DNA of 64,000 nucleotides from Dyella lutea (GTDB lineage Bacteria > Pseudomonadota > Gammaproteobacteria > Xanthomonadales > Rhodanobacteraceae), in the NCBI RefSeq assembly GCF_024158035.1, contig NZ_JAMZEK010000001.1, positions 1,096,001-1,160,000 of the forward strand, in the 5' to 3' direction. Both the position numbers and the translations under genes were made by a program. Below are positions 55,933 to 64,000 of the stretch, piece by piece. The notes beneath the pieces are model-generated. The model was not told the DNA's origin. It ran no database searches and was given only the letters and a program-made list of their open reading frames with translations. Numbering within the stretch: position 1 is the stretch's first letter; the number at the start of each line of letters is the position of its first letter.

Positions 55933-57990
55933 TCAGCTGCGCCGCGCGTAAGGGAAGGGACGATCATCCGGCGTCGACTCGCCGCAGACTCGTCCGGCCG
56001 TATCGGTCCGGTAGCCGGCGTGCCGCGCGGAGAGGAGGAATACACGCTCCACCGCGTGGGCCAGGGTGCCGTCCACCTGACCGGCCTCGGCCTCGAATTC
56101 GTCGATGCCAAGGTGTGCGTCGAACAGCGGCCGCAAGGCATCCAGCCGCAGCCAGAACATGCTTCCGGCGATGAAGTGCTCATTATCGAGGTCGAGGGGA
56201 GGCAGGCCGAGCCGGGCGACCAGGTATTCGCTGGCTTCGCGGTTCGCTCCCCAGTAATGGCCAAGACGTTGAATATGACCGTCCGCTGCAACCAACCCCA
56301 GCGAGGCATCGTCGCCGAAGGCTTGAAGCATCCTCTGTGCACGCTGTCGCTCCAGCAGGCCTTGGAGCAGCTCGTGTCGCCAGGTCTCGCCGTCCTGCCG
56401 GTGCAGCGAGCGCTTGGTGTGGAGCTTCAGCACGACCTGCACCCCTTCGTCGAGCAGACGGTCGGCGAGCCGGAGAAAAGGCAGGATGTCGCGGCCGCGG
56501 TTCTCCCCCGTCACGATCTCGCCGTCGGTGCCTGCGCGTGCCATGGCCAGGCGTACGGCATCCGACTTGTCCGGGGTCGTGGTCACGAACAGCCGCCAGT
56601 CCAGGCCCGAGGCTTTGAGGCGATCGAGGATCTCGCCCAGTACCTCCGGGTACCACGCGTGGATCACGGCGCAGGGGCGCGGGTCAGGTTCTACGGGGGG
56701 CTGCATCGCGGCGCGCGTGGCATGCAGCCACGCATGTCCGAGCCGCGCATCCGGTTCGAGCACGGCGCCCTCGGCCCACTCGTTCCACGCATTGATGAAC
56801 ACCAGCGGCGACCGATCAGGAGGCTGCGTGGCGGAGGCGTGCGCGATGCTTCGGCGCAGCCATTCACCGTACGAGCGAGGCGACGCGTGCATGAAAACGC
56901 GGCCCCGCCCGGAGCGACGCGGCTCGTTGTCCCAGCCCGGGTTGACCGCCGGATAAAGCGTATAAGACGGCTTCGGCAGCTCGGTGGCCGCGAGCTCGCG
57001 CCAGTCGTGGATATCGCCGCGGAAGTCGGGGTTGATCAGCCGGAAGCGGTCGGTGATCGGCCTGGGCGTGATGTTGTTCGGCGGGAAAGCCACGGCCGCG
57101 TCGAAGCCGATGTCCGCCGGATCCACGTTGTCGAAACTCCGCACGTAGGCGAGATGGATCTCGCCGATGCCGTGCTCGCGGCACCAACGGCGCCAGCGTT
57201 CGGCGGTCATCCGTGGCTCGGGCAGCAGCCCCGGGCGGTAGACCAGCAGCATGGGCTTGCCGCCTACGCGCAGGTAGCGCGGGTCGAGCAGGTATTCCGC
57301 CGCGTGCGCGATGAAGGCGAGGTCGTCCTCCGGACTGTGCCGCTGCGCGATCAGTACGTGATCGGTACGGCCATCCCATCGCCGCGACCAGTTCTCGTTC
57401 GCCCAGCACAGGCAGATCGGGAGGTCCAGCGTCGGATCGTCCAGCCATTGCCGCAACGGTTGCTCGAGCAGGGTCGTCCCTGCGAACCAGTAGAAGTAGC
57501 TGCAAAACGCGCCGATGCCGTACTCGCGCGCCAGGCGCATCTGCTGGCGCATGGCGTCGGGCAGTCGCAGGTCGTAGAAGCCCAGTGCACCGGGCAGCCG
57601 GGGCTGGATGTGGCCTTCGAACTGCGGCAGCGCGCGCGTCACGTTGCGCCATTCGGTGAAGCCTTCGCCCCACCACGCATCGTTCTCCGGGATCGGATGG
57701 AACTGCGGCAGGTAGAACGCCACCAGCGTGGCCGGGAGTGGCTCGGGCAGGGCGCCGGGAACGTGCTCCCGATAGCCGAGCGCACGACCGCCCGCATGGC
57801 GGAAAGGCCTCCGCGAGGTTGCATCCGCAGGTGCGTCCTGCCCGCGCGGTCCCTCCGGCACCAGCCCGGTGTACCGGTCAAGGAAGCGCTGACGCCAGCG
57901 GTCGCGCACGCCCGTTGGCAACGGAAGCAGGCGGAATGCCTGGCGCAGGGCCGAGAACAAGGGGCGGCGGAGGCGGTCGGGAAGCGGCAT
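55933..57990 (-). CDS. WbsX-like (GH99-like) domain protein fused to an RgpF-like rhamnan synthesis domain
   Basis: This 685-residue protein begins with a basic segment. A WbsX/GH99-like domain follows at roughly 85-440: AFYLPQFHPIPENDAWWGEGFTEW, ICLCWANENWSRRWDG and FINAWNEWAEGA. The C-terminal part (about 440-650) has the RgpF pattern (KLHTKRSLHRQDGETWR, FIAGSMFWLR). RgpF-type proteins take part in rhamnose-glucose polysaccharide synthesis, so rhamnan assembly is likely. It is separated from the GT2/GT4 gene upstream by 48 bases and is probably co-transcribed with it. It lies outside the metB-etfA interval. Confidence 0.82.
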   Translation of the reverse strand: MPLPDRLRRPLFSALRQAFRLLPLPTGVRDRWRQRFLDRYTGLVPEGPRGQDAPADATSRRPFRHAGGRALGYREHVPGALPEPLPATLVAFYLPQFHPIPENDAWWGEGFTEWRNVTRALPQFEGHIQPRLPGALGFYDLRLPDAMRQQMRLAREYGIGAFCSYFYWFAGTTLLEQPLRQWLDDPTLDLPICLCWANENWSRRWDGRTDHVLIAQRHSPEDDLAFIAHAAEYLLDPRYLRVGGKPMLLVYRPGLLPEPRMTAERWRRWCREHGIGEIHLAYVRSFDNVDPADIGFDAAVAFPPNNITPRPITDRFRLINPDFRGDIHDWRELAATELPKPSYTLYPAVNPGWDNEPRRSGRGRVFMHASPRSYGEWLRRSIAHASATQPPDRSPLVFINAWNEWAEGAVLEPDARLGHAWLHATRAAMQPPVEPDPRPCAVIHAWYPEVLGEILDRLKASGLDWRLFVTTTPDKSDAVRLAMARAGTDGEIVTGENRGRDILPFLRLADRLLDEGVQVVLKLHTKRSLHRQDGETWRHELLQGLLERQRAQRMLQAFGDDASLGLVAADGHIQRLGHYWGANREASEYLVARLGLPPLDLDNEHFIAGSMFWLRLDALRPLFDAHLGIDEFEAEAGQVDGTLAHAVERVFLLSARHAGYRTDTAGRVCGESTPDDRPFPYARRS

Positions 57991-58038
57991 GGTCGTGGCG
58001 TGGGTGAGCCCGGATGGTTGCCGAGCGGGTGCGGTCGG

Positions 58039-60120
58039 TCAATCCAGCGCTTGCCGCAGCGCGGCGGCCGCCAGCTCCGGCGAGAAGTGGCGACGGATGT
58101 TGTCCATGCCGTGGCGAGACAGTGCGTCCCACAGTGCGGCATCGCCGTGCAGCCGGCGCACGGCGTCGGCGAACGCGGAGGCGTCGTCGGCCACCAGCAC
58201 GTCATGGCCGTGCCGCAGCTGCATGCCCTCGACGGCCAGGGTGGTGGCGACGACCGGTACGCCGTGGCTCATTGCCATGTTGATCTTGCCTTTCACGCCC
58301 GCGCCGAAGCGCAGTGGCGCGATCGAAGCCAGGCAGTGATCCAGCCACGGGGCGAGGTCCGGTACGCGGCCGTGCAGCTCCAGCCCGGGCGTGGCCAGCT
58401 CGCGGCGCAGCGCCTCGGGCATGTCGCCCAAGGCATGCACGCACAGGTCCGGGATGACATTGCGCAGTCGCGGCAGGATCCCGGTGGCGATCCAGCGCAG
58501 CGCATCGACGTTCGGCGGGTGGCCGGCGCCGCCGATGAACACCAGGTCGCGGCGTTCCTCGTGACCGCGGCGGCCATCGTGTGCGCGGTGGATGTTGGAC
58601 AGCAGCGACACTTTTGCCGAGGGGGCCAGCTGCGCCAGCAACTCCCTTTCGTAGGGACTGACGACGAAACTGGTGTCCGCCTGTTCAATCAGGGCGAGTT
58701 CGCTGCGGCGCGAGTGTCCCGCCTGCTGGGCCATGCCGTTATGGCCGGCCAGTGCGGCGGCGCGCTCTTCGCGCAGGAAATGCAGGTCCACCGTGTCGAA
58801 CAGCAGCCGGGCCTGCGGCGCCAGCCGCCTCACCAGATCGGCATACTGTCCGGCGACCGTGTGCCGACAGAGCATGACGGCGTGCAGCTCACGGCCGTGC
58901 CGGCGCAGCCAGTCGGGCAGCCGGCCGATGTCGCGGTTGGCGAGTACCTCGCAACCGAGCGCGCCGAGGCGGTCGATACCGGCCTCGTCCGCCCGACCGT
59001 CATCGGGATGGAACGCGACGCTCCAGCCCAGCTCGTCGAGCATCCGCAGGATCTCGGACAGCCGCAGCGAGCCCGAGTCGCGCGTGGGGTCGGGCAGCGT
59101 GGCGTCCACCACCAGCACGCGGCCACGGCGATGCCAGCGCACGGCGCGATCCAGCGGTGTGCCGGGTGGCGGCAGCTCGGCGAGTTCGGCCTTCCACTTG
59201 TCGACGAACTTCGCCTGGTTCGGGCGCTGATGGCGCTTCATGCCGGCGTCCAGGTCGGTGCCGGCGCTGATGCCCTCGCAGTGCACGACCGTGCTGGCCG
59301 GCTCGTACCAGACATCGAGGCCGAGGCGGCGCACGGCGAAGGCGAGATCGGCGTCTTCGTAGTAGGCCGGTGCATAGCGTGTGTCGAAGCCACCGATGCG
59401 CTGGAACACCTCGCGCCGGATCATCAGCGAAGCACCGGAGACGTAGCTCGTGCGTCGCCGATAGCGAAAGGCCGTCGCATCGCGCGGTTCGAAGCGCCCG
59501 TAGTTCCAGGCGCTGCCATCGCTGAACATCAGCGCGCCAGCTTCCTGTAGTCGGCCATCCGGGTAGACCAGACGACTACCGGCGATGCCGCAGTCGGGGC
59601 GCTCGGCGAAGCAGCGCAGCAAGGCATCCATCCACCCGTCGGTGACCTGGGTGTCGTTGTTGAGGAACACCAGGTACTCGCCGCGCGCCAGGCCCGCACC
59701 AGCGTTGCAGCTGCCGATGAAGCCCAGGTTTTCGGTATTGCCATGCAGGTGCAGTCCGTGGACCGAGGCGAGAAGCGTGGCGGTGTTGTCTGGCGAGGCA
59801 TCGTCGACCACGATCGTCTCGAACGGCACCGCGGCGCCATGCCGGGCCAGCGAGCGCAGGCAGGCCACGGTGTACTCGCACTTGCCATGCACCGGGATCA
59901 CCACCGAAACCTTCGGTGTGTCCGGATCGGGCAGGGCAAACAGCGCGAAGGGTTCGTCCAGGGCGATCAGCGCGAGCGAATCATCCCGCGAGGCGACCGG
60001 CTGGAACTCCAGCCGTACGCGTGCCAGGGTACCGCGCCAACCGCGCAACGCCACGCTGCCGCGCAGGCGCTGCAGCAGGTAGGCGACGCGCTTGAGCCGC
60101 CAGGAGAGCTTGCCGGCCAA
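58039..60120 (-). CDS. Two-domain glycosyltransferase (GT2 plus GT4-like)
   Basis: This 693-residue protein has an N-terminal GT2 domain (about 68-310): VSVVIPVHGKCEYTVACL, IVVDDASPDNT, FLNNDTQVTDGW, GGFDTRYAPAYYEDADLAFAVRR. The C-terminal GT-B domain (about 330-690) has FIGGAGHPPNVDALRW and the donor-site APLRFGAGVKGKINMAMSHGVPVVAT. Such fusions occur in rhamnan and O-antigen loci and can add two successive sugars. Its start lies only 18 bases after the stop of the ETF-ubiquinone oxidoreductase gene, so it may depend on that gene's promoter. Confidence 0.88.
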   Translation of the reverse strand: MAGKLSWRLKRVAYLLQRLRGSVALRGWRGTLARVRLEFQPVASRDDSLALIALDEPFALFALPDPDTPKVSVVIPVHGKCEYTVACLRSLARHGAAVPFETIVVDDASPDNTATLLASVHGLHLHGNTENLGFIGSCNAGAGLARGEYLVFLNNDTQVTDGWMDALLRCFAERPDCGIAGSRLVYPDGRLQEAGALMFSDGSAWNYGRFEPRDATAFRYRRRTSYVSGASLMIRREVFQRIGGFDTRYAPAYYEDADLAFAVRRLGLDVWYEPASTVVHCEGISAGTDLDAGMKRHQRPNQAKFVDKWKAELAELPPPGTPLDRAVRWHRRGRVLVVDATLPDPTRDSGSLRLSEILRMLDELGWSVAFHPDDGRADEAGIDRLGALGCEVLANRDIGRLPDWLRRHGRELHAVMLCRHTVAGQYADLVRRLAPQARLLFDTVDLHFLREERAAALAGHNGMAQQAGHSRRSELALIEQADTSFVVSPYERELLAQLAPSAKVSLLSNIHRAHDGRRGHEERRDLVFIGGAGHPPNVDALRWIATGILPRLRNVIPDLCVHALGDMPEALRRELATPGLELHGRVPDLAPWLDHCLASIAPLRFGAGVKGKINMAMSHGVPVVATTLAVEGMQLRHGHDVLVADDASAFADAVRRLHGDAALWDALSRHGMDNIRRHFSPELAAAALRQALD

Positions 60121-60138
60121 CGGACGGGATGCCTGCGC

Positions 60139-61740
60139 TCAGAGGTTCTGGTAGTTGGGTCCCGACCCACCTTCCGGCGTGACCCAGTTGATGATCTGGT
60201 ACGGGTCCTTGATGTCGCAGGTCTTGCAGTGCACGCAGTTGGCGGCATTGATCTGCAGGCGCTTGCCTGCCTCGTCGTCGACGATCTCGTAGACGTTGGC
60301 AGGACAGAAGCGGGTGCAGGGGTTGCCGTATTCCTCGGCGCACTTCGTGACGCAGACCGAGGTGTCGGCGATCTGCAGGTGCACCGGCTGGTCCTCGTCG
60401 TGCTCGGTCGCGGCGAAATAGACCGCGGCGAGGCGGTCGCGCGGCGGCAGCTCGCGCTGCACGTAGTCGCGCTTCGGCTCCTCCTGCTGGCCGAGCTTGT
60501 GCAGCATGGACCAGTCGGCCTTGTTCTTCAGGGTCCACGGCGAGGCGCCGCCGACGGCGGTCTCCCACGCGGCATTCACCATGCCGAACCACAGACCCTT
60601 CTTGAAGCCGGGCTTGATGTTGCGGACCTTCTTCAGCTCGGCCATCACCTCCGAGCCGCGCAGCTTCGCGTCGAAGCCGGCGGGCTTGAGATCGTGGGCC
60701 ACGAGGTGTTCGGCGGCGAGCATGCCGCTCCTGATCGCCTGGTGGGTGCCCTTGATCTTCGGCACGTTGAGCAGGCCGGCGGTGTCGCCGATCAGCAGGG
60801 CGCCGGGCATCTCCACCTTCGGCAGCGACTGGTAGCCGCCGGTGACGATGGCGCGTGCGCCGCCCGAGAGGATGCTGCCGCCCTCGAGCAGCGGCTTGAC
60901 CATCGGGTGGTTCTTCCACTGCTGGAAGGCTTCCCACGGCTGGTAGTTCGGGTCGGTGTAGTCCAGGCCGCTGACGTAGCCCAGCGCGATACGGTCACCG
61001 TCCAGGTGATAGAGGAAGCTGCCGCCGTAGGTGCGGCTGTCGGCCGGCCAGCCCACGCTGTGCACGATCTTGCCCGGCGTCACGCGACCGGCCGGCACCT
61101 GCCACAGCTCCTTGATGCCGATCGAGTAGCCCTGCGGGTCGCTGTCCGCATCGAGCCTGAAGCGCTTGATCAGCTGCTTGGTCAGGCTGCCGCGCGCGCC
61201 CTCGGCCAGCACGGTGACCTTGGCCCTGATGTCGATGCCCTGGGTGTAGCCGCTCTTGTGCGAACCGTCCTTCGCCACGCCCATGTCGCCGATGCGTACG
61301 CCGGCGACCGAACCGTCCTCGTTATAGATGGTGTCGGCGGCGGCGAAGCCGGGGAACACGTCCACGCCCAGCGCCTCGGCCTGCGGCGCCAGCCAGGCGC
61401 ACATCGCGCCGAGCGAGACGATGAAGTTGCCGTGGTTGTTCATCCCCGGCGGCACTGGCAGCTTGCGTCCGCCGGTCTTGCTGAGCAGCCAGAACTCGTC
61501 GTCGGCGGCCGGCACGCAGATCGGCGGCGGATGGTCGCGCCAGCCCGGCAGCAGGGCGTCCAGCGGCTGCGGCTCGATCACCGCGCCGGAGAGGATCTGC
61601 GCGCCGATGGTCGAGGCCTTCTCGATCACGCATACAGATGTGTCCGGCTGCAGCTGCTTGAGCCGGATGGCGAAGGACAGGCCGGCGGGGCCTGCACCCA
61701 CCACCACCACGTCGTATTCCATCGTCTCGCGTTCGCTCAT
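60139..61740 (-). CDS. Electron transfer flavoprotein-ubiquinone oxidoreductase
   Basis: ETF-QO is a membrane-bound FAD and 4Fe-4S enzyme that passes electrons from ETF to ubiquinone. The 533-residue protein has the FAD site DVVVVGAGPAGLSFAIRL, the VLAEGARGSLTKQLI block, and C-terminal cluster cysteines (CVTKCAEEYGNPC and CPANVYEI, then NAANCVHCKTCDIKDP). ATG 61740 with GGAG six bases ahead is preferred over the in-frame ATG at 61752. It runs in the same direction as etfBA, but two glycosyltransferase genes lie between them. Confidence 0.96.
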   Translation of the reverse strand: MSERETMEYDVVVVGAGPAGLSFAIRLKQLQPDTSVCVIEKASTIGAQILSGAVIEPQPLDALLPGWRDHPPPICVPAADDEFWLLSKTGGRKLPVPPGMNNHGNFIVSLGAMCAWLAPQAEALGVDVFPGFAAADTIYNEDGSVAGVRIGDMGVAKDGSHKSGYTQGIDIRAKVTVLAEGARGSLTKQLIKRFRLDADSDPQGYSIGIKELWQVPAGRVTPGKIVHSVGWPADSRTYGGSFLYHLDGDRIALGYVSGLDYTDPNYQPWEAFQQWKNHPMVKPLLEGGSILSGGARAIVTGGYQSLPKVEMPGALLIGDTAGLLNVPKIKGTHQAIRSGMLAAEHLVAHDLKPAGFDAKLRGSEVMAELKKVRNIKPGFKKGLWFGMVNAAWETAVGGASPWTLKNKADWSMLHKLGQQEEPKRDYVQRELPPRDRLAAVYFAATEHDEDQPVHLQIADTSVCVTKCAEEYGNPCTRFCPANVYEIVDDEAGKRLQINAANCVHCKTCDIKDPYQIINWVTPEGGSGPNYQNL

Positions 61741-61913
61741 GGCGGGCTCCATCGGGTCGGGCTGGGGCGCCGGATTGACCGTGCGCGCGGGTATCGAACA
61801 GGAGGCGCATTGTCCGGATTACCGCGCTGTCGGGCAAACGTGCTGCGGCAGGCCTTGCATTCACTTCACGTGGCGCGGGGATAATCCCGGCACGTCTTTT
61901 ACAGGGAGCCCGC

Positions 61914-63311
61914 ATGAATTCGTTGCCGCCGATCTCCGAACGGGACATGCGCCGGGCGACCCTTTGCCAATTGTTGCACTGGCTGGCGATCGACCGCGTG
62001 CAGCCGCAGGTGCTGGCCGACGCCTACCTGCAGGCGATCGAGCGCATCGATGCGCAGCTCAACTGTTACGTGGACGTGCGCGGCAGCCTGGTGCAGGAGC
62101 AGGCACGCACGGCCAGCAAGCGCCGGCGTGATGGCGTGATCGGGCGGCTCGACGGCATTCCAATCGCGATCAAGGACAACTTCGATGTGGCTGGCTGGCC
62201 GACCCGCGCCGGGCTGCCGGGGCGCCTGGTGCCGGCCGAGGACGACGCCCACATCGTCGCGCGCCTGCGTGCTTCCGGCTCCGTGCTGCTGGGCAAGACC
62301 AACATGGACGAGGGCGCACTGGGCGCCGTGACCGACAATCCGCATTTCGGCGCCACCCACAATCCGTGGAAGCACGGTTACAGCGCGGGTGGCTCGTCCG
62401 GTGGCGCAGCGGCGGCGGTGGCGGCTGGACTGGCGGTGGCGGCGGTCGGCTCGGACAGCCTCGGGTCGATCCGCATTCCGGCCAGCTACTGCGGCGTTTT
62501 CGCGCTCAAGCCCACCCACGGCGAGATCTCCGCCCGCGGCCTGGTGCCTGCCGCTCGGCGCCTCGATGCGGTGGGCCTGCTGGCGCGCGGCGTGGACGAC
62601 CTCACGGTGCTGCTGCAGGTGCTCGCCGGCTACGACGCCGACGATGCCCGCTCGCGCCGCCGGCGCGTTGCCTTCGATCTGCCGGACTGGGAACCGGGAC
62701 GGTTGCGCGCCGGCTTGCTGCCGGACCTGGCCGCGGTCGGCGTGGCACCGGAGGTGATCGACGTGTTCGACGCGGCGATGGCGAAGTTGCCGCGCGAGCT
62801 GGGCGAGCGCCGCTCCGTGGATTTCAGCGACTGGGATTTCGCCCGCACCCGCCGCGCCGGACTGCTGCTGATGGAAGCGGAGATGCTGGGCACCTTCGCT
62901 GCCGACCTGGTGAACACCGAGCGTCCGGTCTCGCCGCGCTTCCGCGAAATGCTCGACTACGCCGCACGCAAGTCCTCCGGCGACTATGCCAACGCCGACC
63001 GCGTGCTCGATGCAGCCACCCTGAAGATGCGCCGGCTGTTCTCGCAGGTGGATGTGCTGGTGCTGCCGACCACGCCGCAGGGGGCGTTTCCGCTCGATGG
63101 CCCGGTGCCGGATTCGATCGCCGACCTCACCAGCTTCGCCAGCCTGGCCGGCTGCCCGGCGGTGAGCATCCCGATGGGCACGTTGCCGGACGGCCTGCCG
63201 ATCGGCCTGCAGCTGGTCGGTGCGCGCGGTTCGGACCTGCGCCTGCTGGAGCTGGCCAGCGTGGTCGCCGCCACGCTCGATGCCGAGCCGGTATACCCGG
63301 CGATCGCCTGA
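61914..63311 (+). CDS. Amidase-signature family amidohydrolase
   Basis: This 465-residue protein has the Ser-cisSer-Lys triad of the amidase signature family: Lys in PIAIKDNFDV, the cis-serine in GYSAGGSSGGAAA, and the nucleophile in GSDSLGSIRIPA. It may cleave a small amide. It resembles GatA in fold, but no gatB or gatC lies near, so a tRNA role is unlikely. A GGGAG ribosome site precedes the ATG. It is divergent from the ETF-ubiquinone oxidoreductase gene and followed closely by the AlkB-like gene. The substrate is unknown. Confidence 0.88.
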   Translation: MNSLPPISERDMRRATLCQLLHWLAIDRVQPQVLADAYLQAIERIDAQLNCYVDVRGSLVQEQARTASKRRRDGVIGRLDGIPIAIKDNFDVAGWPTRAGLPGRLVPAEDDAHIVARLRASGSVLLGKTNMDEGALGAVTDNPHFGATHNPWKHGYSAGGSSGGAAAAVAAGLAVAAVGSDSLGSIRIPASYCGVFALKPTHGEISARGLVPAARRLDAVGLLARGVDDLTVLLQVLAGYDADDARSRRRRVAFDLPDWEPGRLRAGLLPDLAAVGVAPEVIDVFDAAMAKLPRELGERRSVDFSDWDFARTRRAGLLLMEAEMLGTFAADLVNTERPVSPRFREMLDYAARKSSGDYANADRVLDAATLKMRRLFSQVDVLVLPTTPQGAFPLDGPVPDSIADLTSFASLAGCPAVSIPMGTLPDGLPIGLQLVGARGSDLRLLELASVVAATLDAEPVYPAIA

Positions 63312-63321
63312 GTCGTTCAGG

Positions 63322-63924
63322 GTGGGCGAAGTCGTATGGCAGGTGCTGCCGCTGCCGGGCGCGGAGCTTGCGATCATCGAGGACTGGCTCGCGCCGACCG
63401 AGGCCGACAGGCTGCTCACCGACCTGCTGTCGTCGATTCCCTGGGAAATCCACCGCATCCGCATGTTCGGTCGCGAGGTCGCCTCACCGCGGCTGAGCTG
63501 CTGGATTGGCGACCCCGGTGCCAGCTACGTCTACTCGCGTACGCGCTTCGAGCCGCATCCTTGGCCGGGCGCCCTGGGCGCACTGCGCGCGCGGGTGGAG
63601 CAGGCCTGCGGTGTGCGTTTCAACAGCGTGCTGGCCAATCTCTACCGCGATGGCAGTGACGCGATGGGCTGGCACAGCGACGACGAGCCGGAGCTGGGTG
63701 CGCGTCCGGTGATCGCCTCGCTGAGCCTGGGGGCGGAGCGGCGGTTCGTGTTCCGTCCGCGGCGGCGCGATGAACCCGGCCGCCGCGCGTCGGAGCTGCG
63801 CCTGGCGCACGGCAGCCTGCTGCGCATGGCCGGCGATACCCAGCAGCTTTACCAGCACGCGCTGCCGCGCACGACGCGGGTGACGATGCCACGCATCAAC
63901 CTGACCTTCCGGCACATTTCCTAG
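63322..63924 (+). CDS. alkB: AlkB-like 2-oxoglutarate/Fe(II) dioxygenase
   Basis: This protein of about 200 residues belongs to the AlkB family that removes alkyl groups from DNA or RNA bases. Visible are the substrate-side PRLSCWIGDPGASYVYS, the iron-binding HSDDE (GWHSDDEPELG), the distal histidine in LYQHALPRT and the 2-oxoglutarate arginine in RINLTFR. It resembles the AlkB homologue 2/3 pattern rather than E. coli AlkB. The GTG at 63322 is the most likely start after the amidase stop, but it lacks a clear ribosome site; the true start may lie slightly downstream. Confidence 0.87.
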   Translation: MGEVVWQVLPLPGAELAIIEDWLAPTEADRLLTDLLSSIPWEIHRIRMFGREVASPRLSCWIGDPGASYVYSRTRFEPHPWPGALGALRARVEQACGVRFNSVLANLYRDGSDAMGWHSDDEPELGARPVIASLSLGAERRFVFRPRRRDEPGRRASELRLAHGSLLRMAGDTQQLYQHALPRTTRVTMPRINLTFRHIS

Positions 63925-63979
63925 AGTCATCGCGCTGTTCGCTCAGCGAGCCGCATCGCTGGCAATGCGCGACCGGTGT

Positions 63980-64000
63980 GTCGGGGCTGAAGCCCCTCCC
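63980..64000. repeat. Start of another unit of the manB-manC repeat family, cut by the window end
   Basis: GTCGGGGCTGAAGCCCCTCCC is identical to the beginning of the units at 33436 and 33509. Whether an array follows cannot be seen. The 55 bases between the AlkB-like stop and here hold no feature. Confidence 0.75.

Noticed and set aside
55765-59550. A 1261-codon plus-strand open frame
   Set aside because: It is antisense to the WbsX/RgpF and GT2+GT4 genes. It has low-complexity Arg/Val/Ala-rich translation and is a high-GC shadow.
61914-63311. GatA subunit of the tRNA amidotransferase
   Set aside because: The fold is shared, but there are no gatB/gatC neighbours, and the triad alone fits general amidases.

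Overview
The window is a high-GC gammaproteobacterial chromosome segment. It most resembles Xanthomonadales, probably Rhodanobacteraceae such as Rhodanobacter or Dyella. That placement rests on gene content and order (metB - LPS genes - etfA, tandem REP-like repeats, CysNC fusion, eukaryote-like class I aldolase) and was not tested by a database search. No rRNA, tRNA, prophage, insertion sequence or CRISPR array was seen. Almost all of the DNA is coding.

Layout: (1) 51-3535, two tandem POT peptide transporters, each followed by an intergenic element bounded by inverted GA/CT-rich repeats. (2) 3539-8038, a tyrosine/homogentisate catabolic block (divergent MarR regulator, hppD, hmgA, fahA), interrupted by a DUF559 endonuclease gene enclosed in 36-bp inverted repeats. 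The missing isomerase gene, maiA, is at 24308. (3) 8130-11523, sulfate activation (cysD, cysNC) and thiol peroxidase. (4) 11768-24150, central carbon metabolism (gapA, pyk, class I aldolase, tkt, pgk) mixed with an S1/P1 nuclease, small envelope proteins, two paralogous outer-membrane barrels and a DegT sugar aminotransferase. (5) 24308-27960, maiA, pilU, a DUF4398 lipoprotein with a coiled-coil partner, and a DUF465 protein. (6) 28108-38960, cystathionine beta-synthase, glmS, DedA, and the precursor genes for GDP-mannose (manB, manC) and dTDP-rhamnose (rfbBACD), with a tandem array of about seven 73-74 bp palindromic repeats between manB and manC. (7) 39125-53697, metB followed by a lipopolysaccharide locus: Wzm/Wzt exporter, a sulfotransferase with a coiled-coil tail, glycosyltransferases, a GtrB-like/GT-C module, a flippase-like protein, an epimerase and a membrane-tethered methyltransferase. 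(8) 53950-61740, etfA, etfB and ETF-ubiquinone oxidoreductase, with two large multidomain glycosyltransferases between etfB and the oxidoreductase. (9) 61914-63924, an amidase and an AlkB-like dioxygenase.

How the genes fit together: manB/manC, rfbBACD and glmS make activated sugars. The glycosyltransferases (WsaF-like, GT4, GT2+GT4, WbsX/RgpF) assemble a probably rhamnose-containing chain in the cytoplasm. Wzm/Wzt, whose ATPase carries a C-terminal sugar-binding-type domain, exports it. No Wzx/Wzy pair is present, so an ABC-transporter-dependent O antigen is predicted. The most interesting candidate is the gene directly after wzt. It joins a PAPS-type sulfotransferase domain to a coiled coil with exact 28-residue repeats, recalling the cap-and-ruler design of WbdD but with sulfation in place of methylation/phosphorylation. 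The second is the DUF559 cassette, whose flanking repeats supply both its ribosome binding site and its C-terminal residues.
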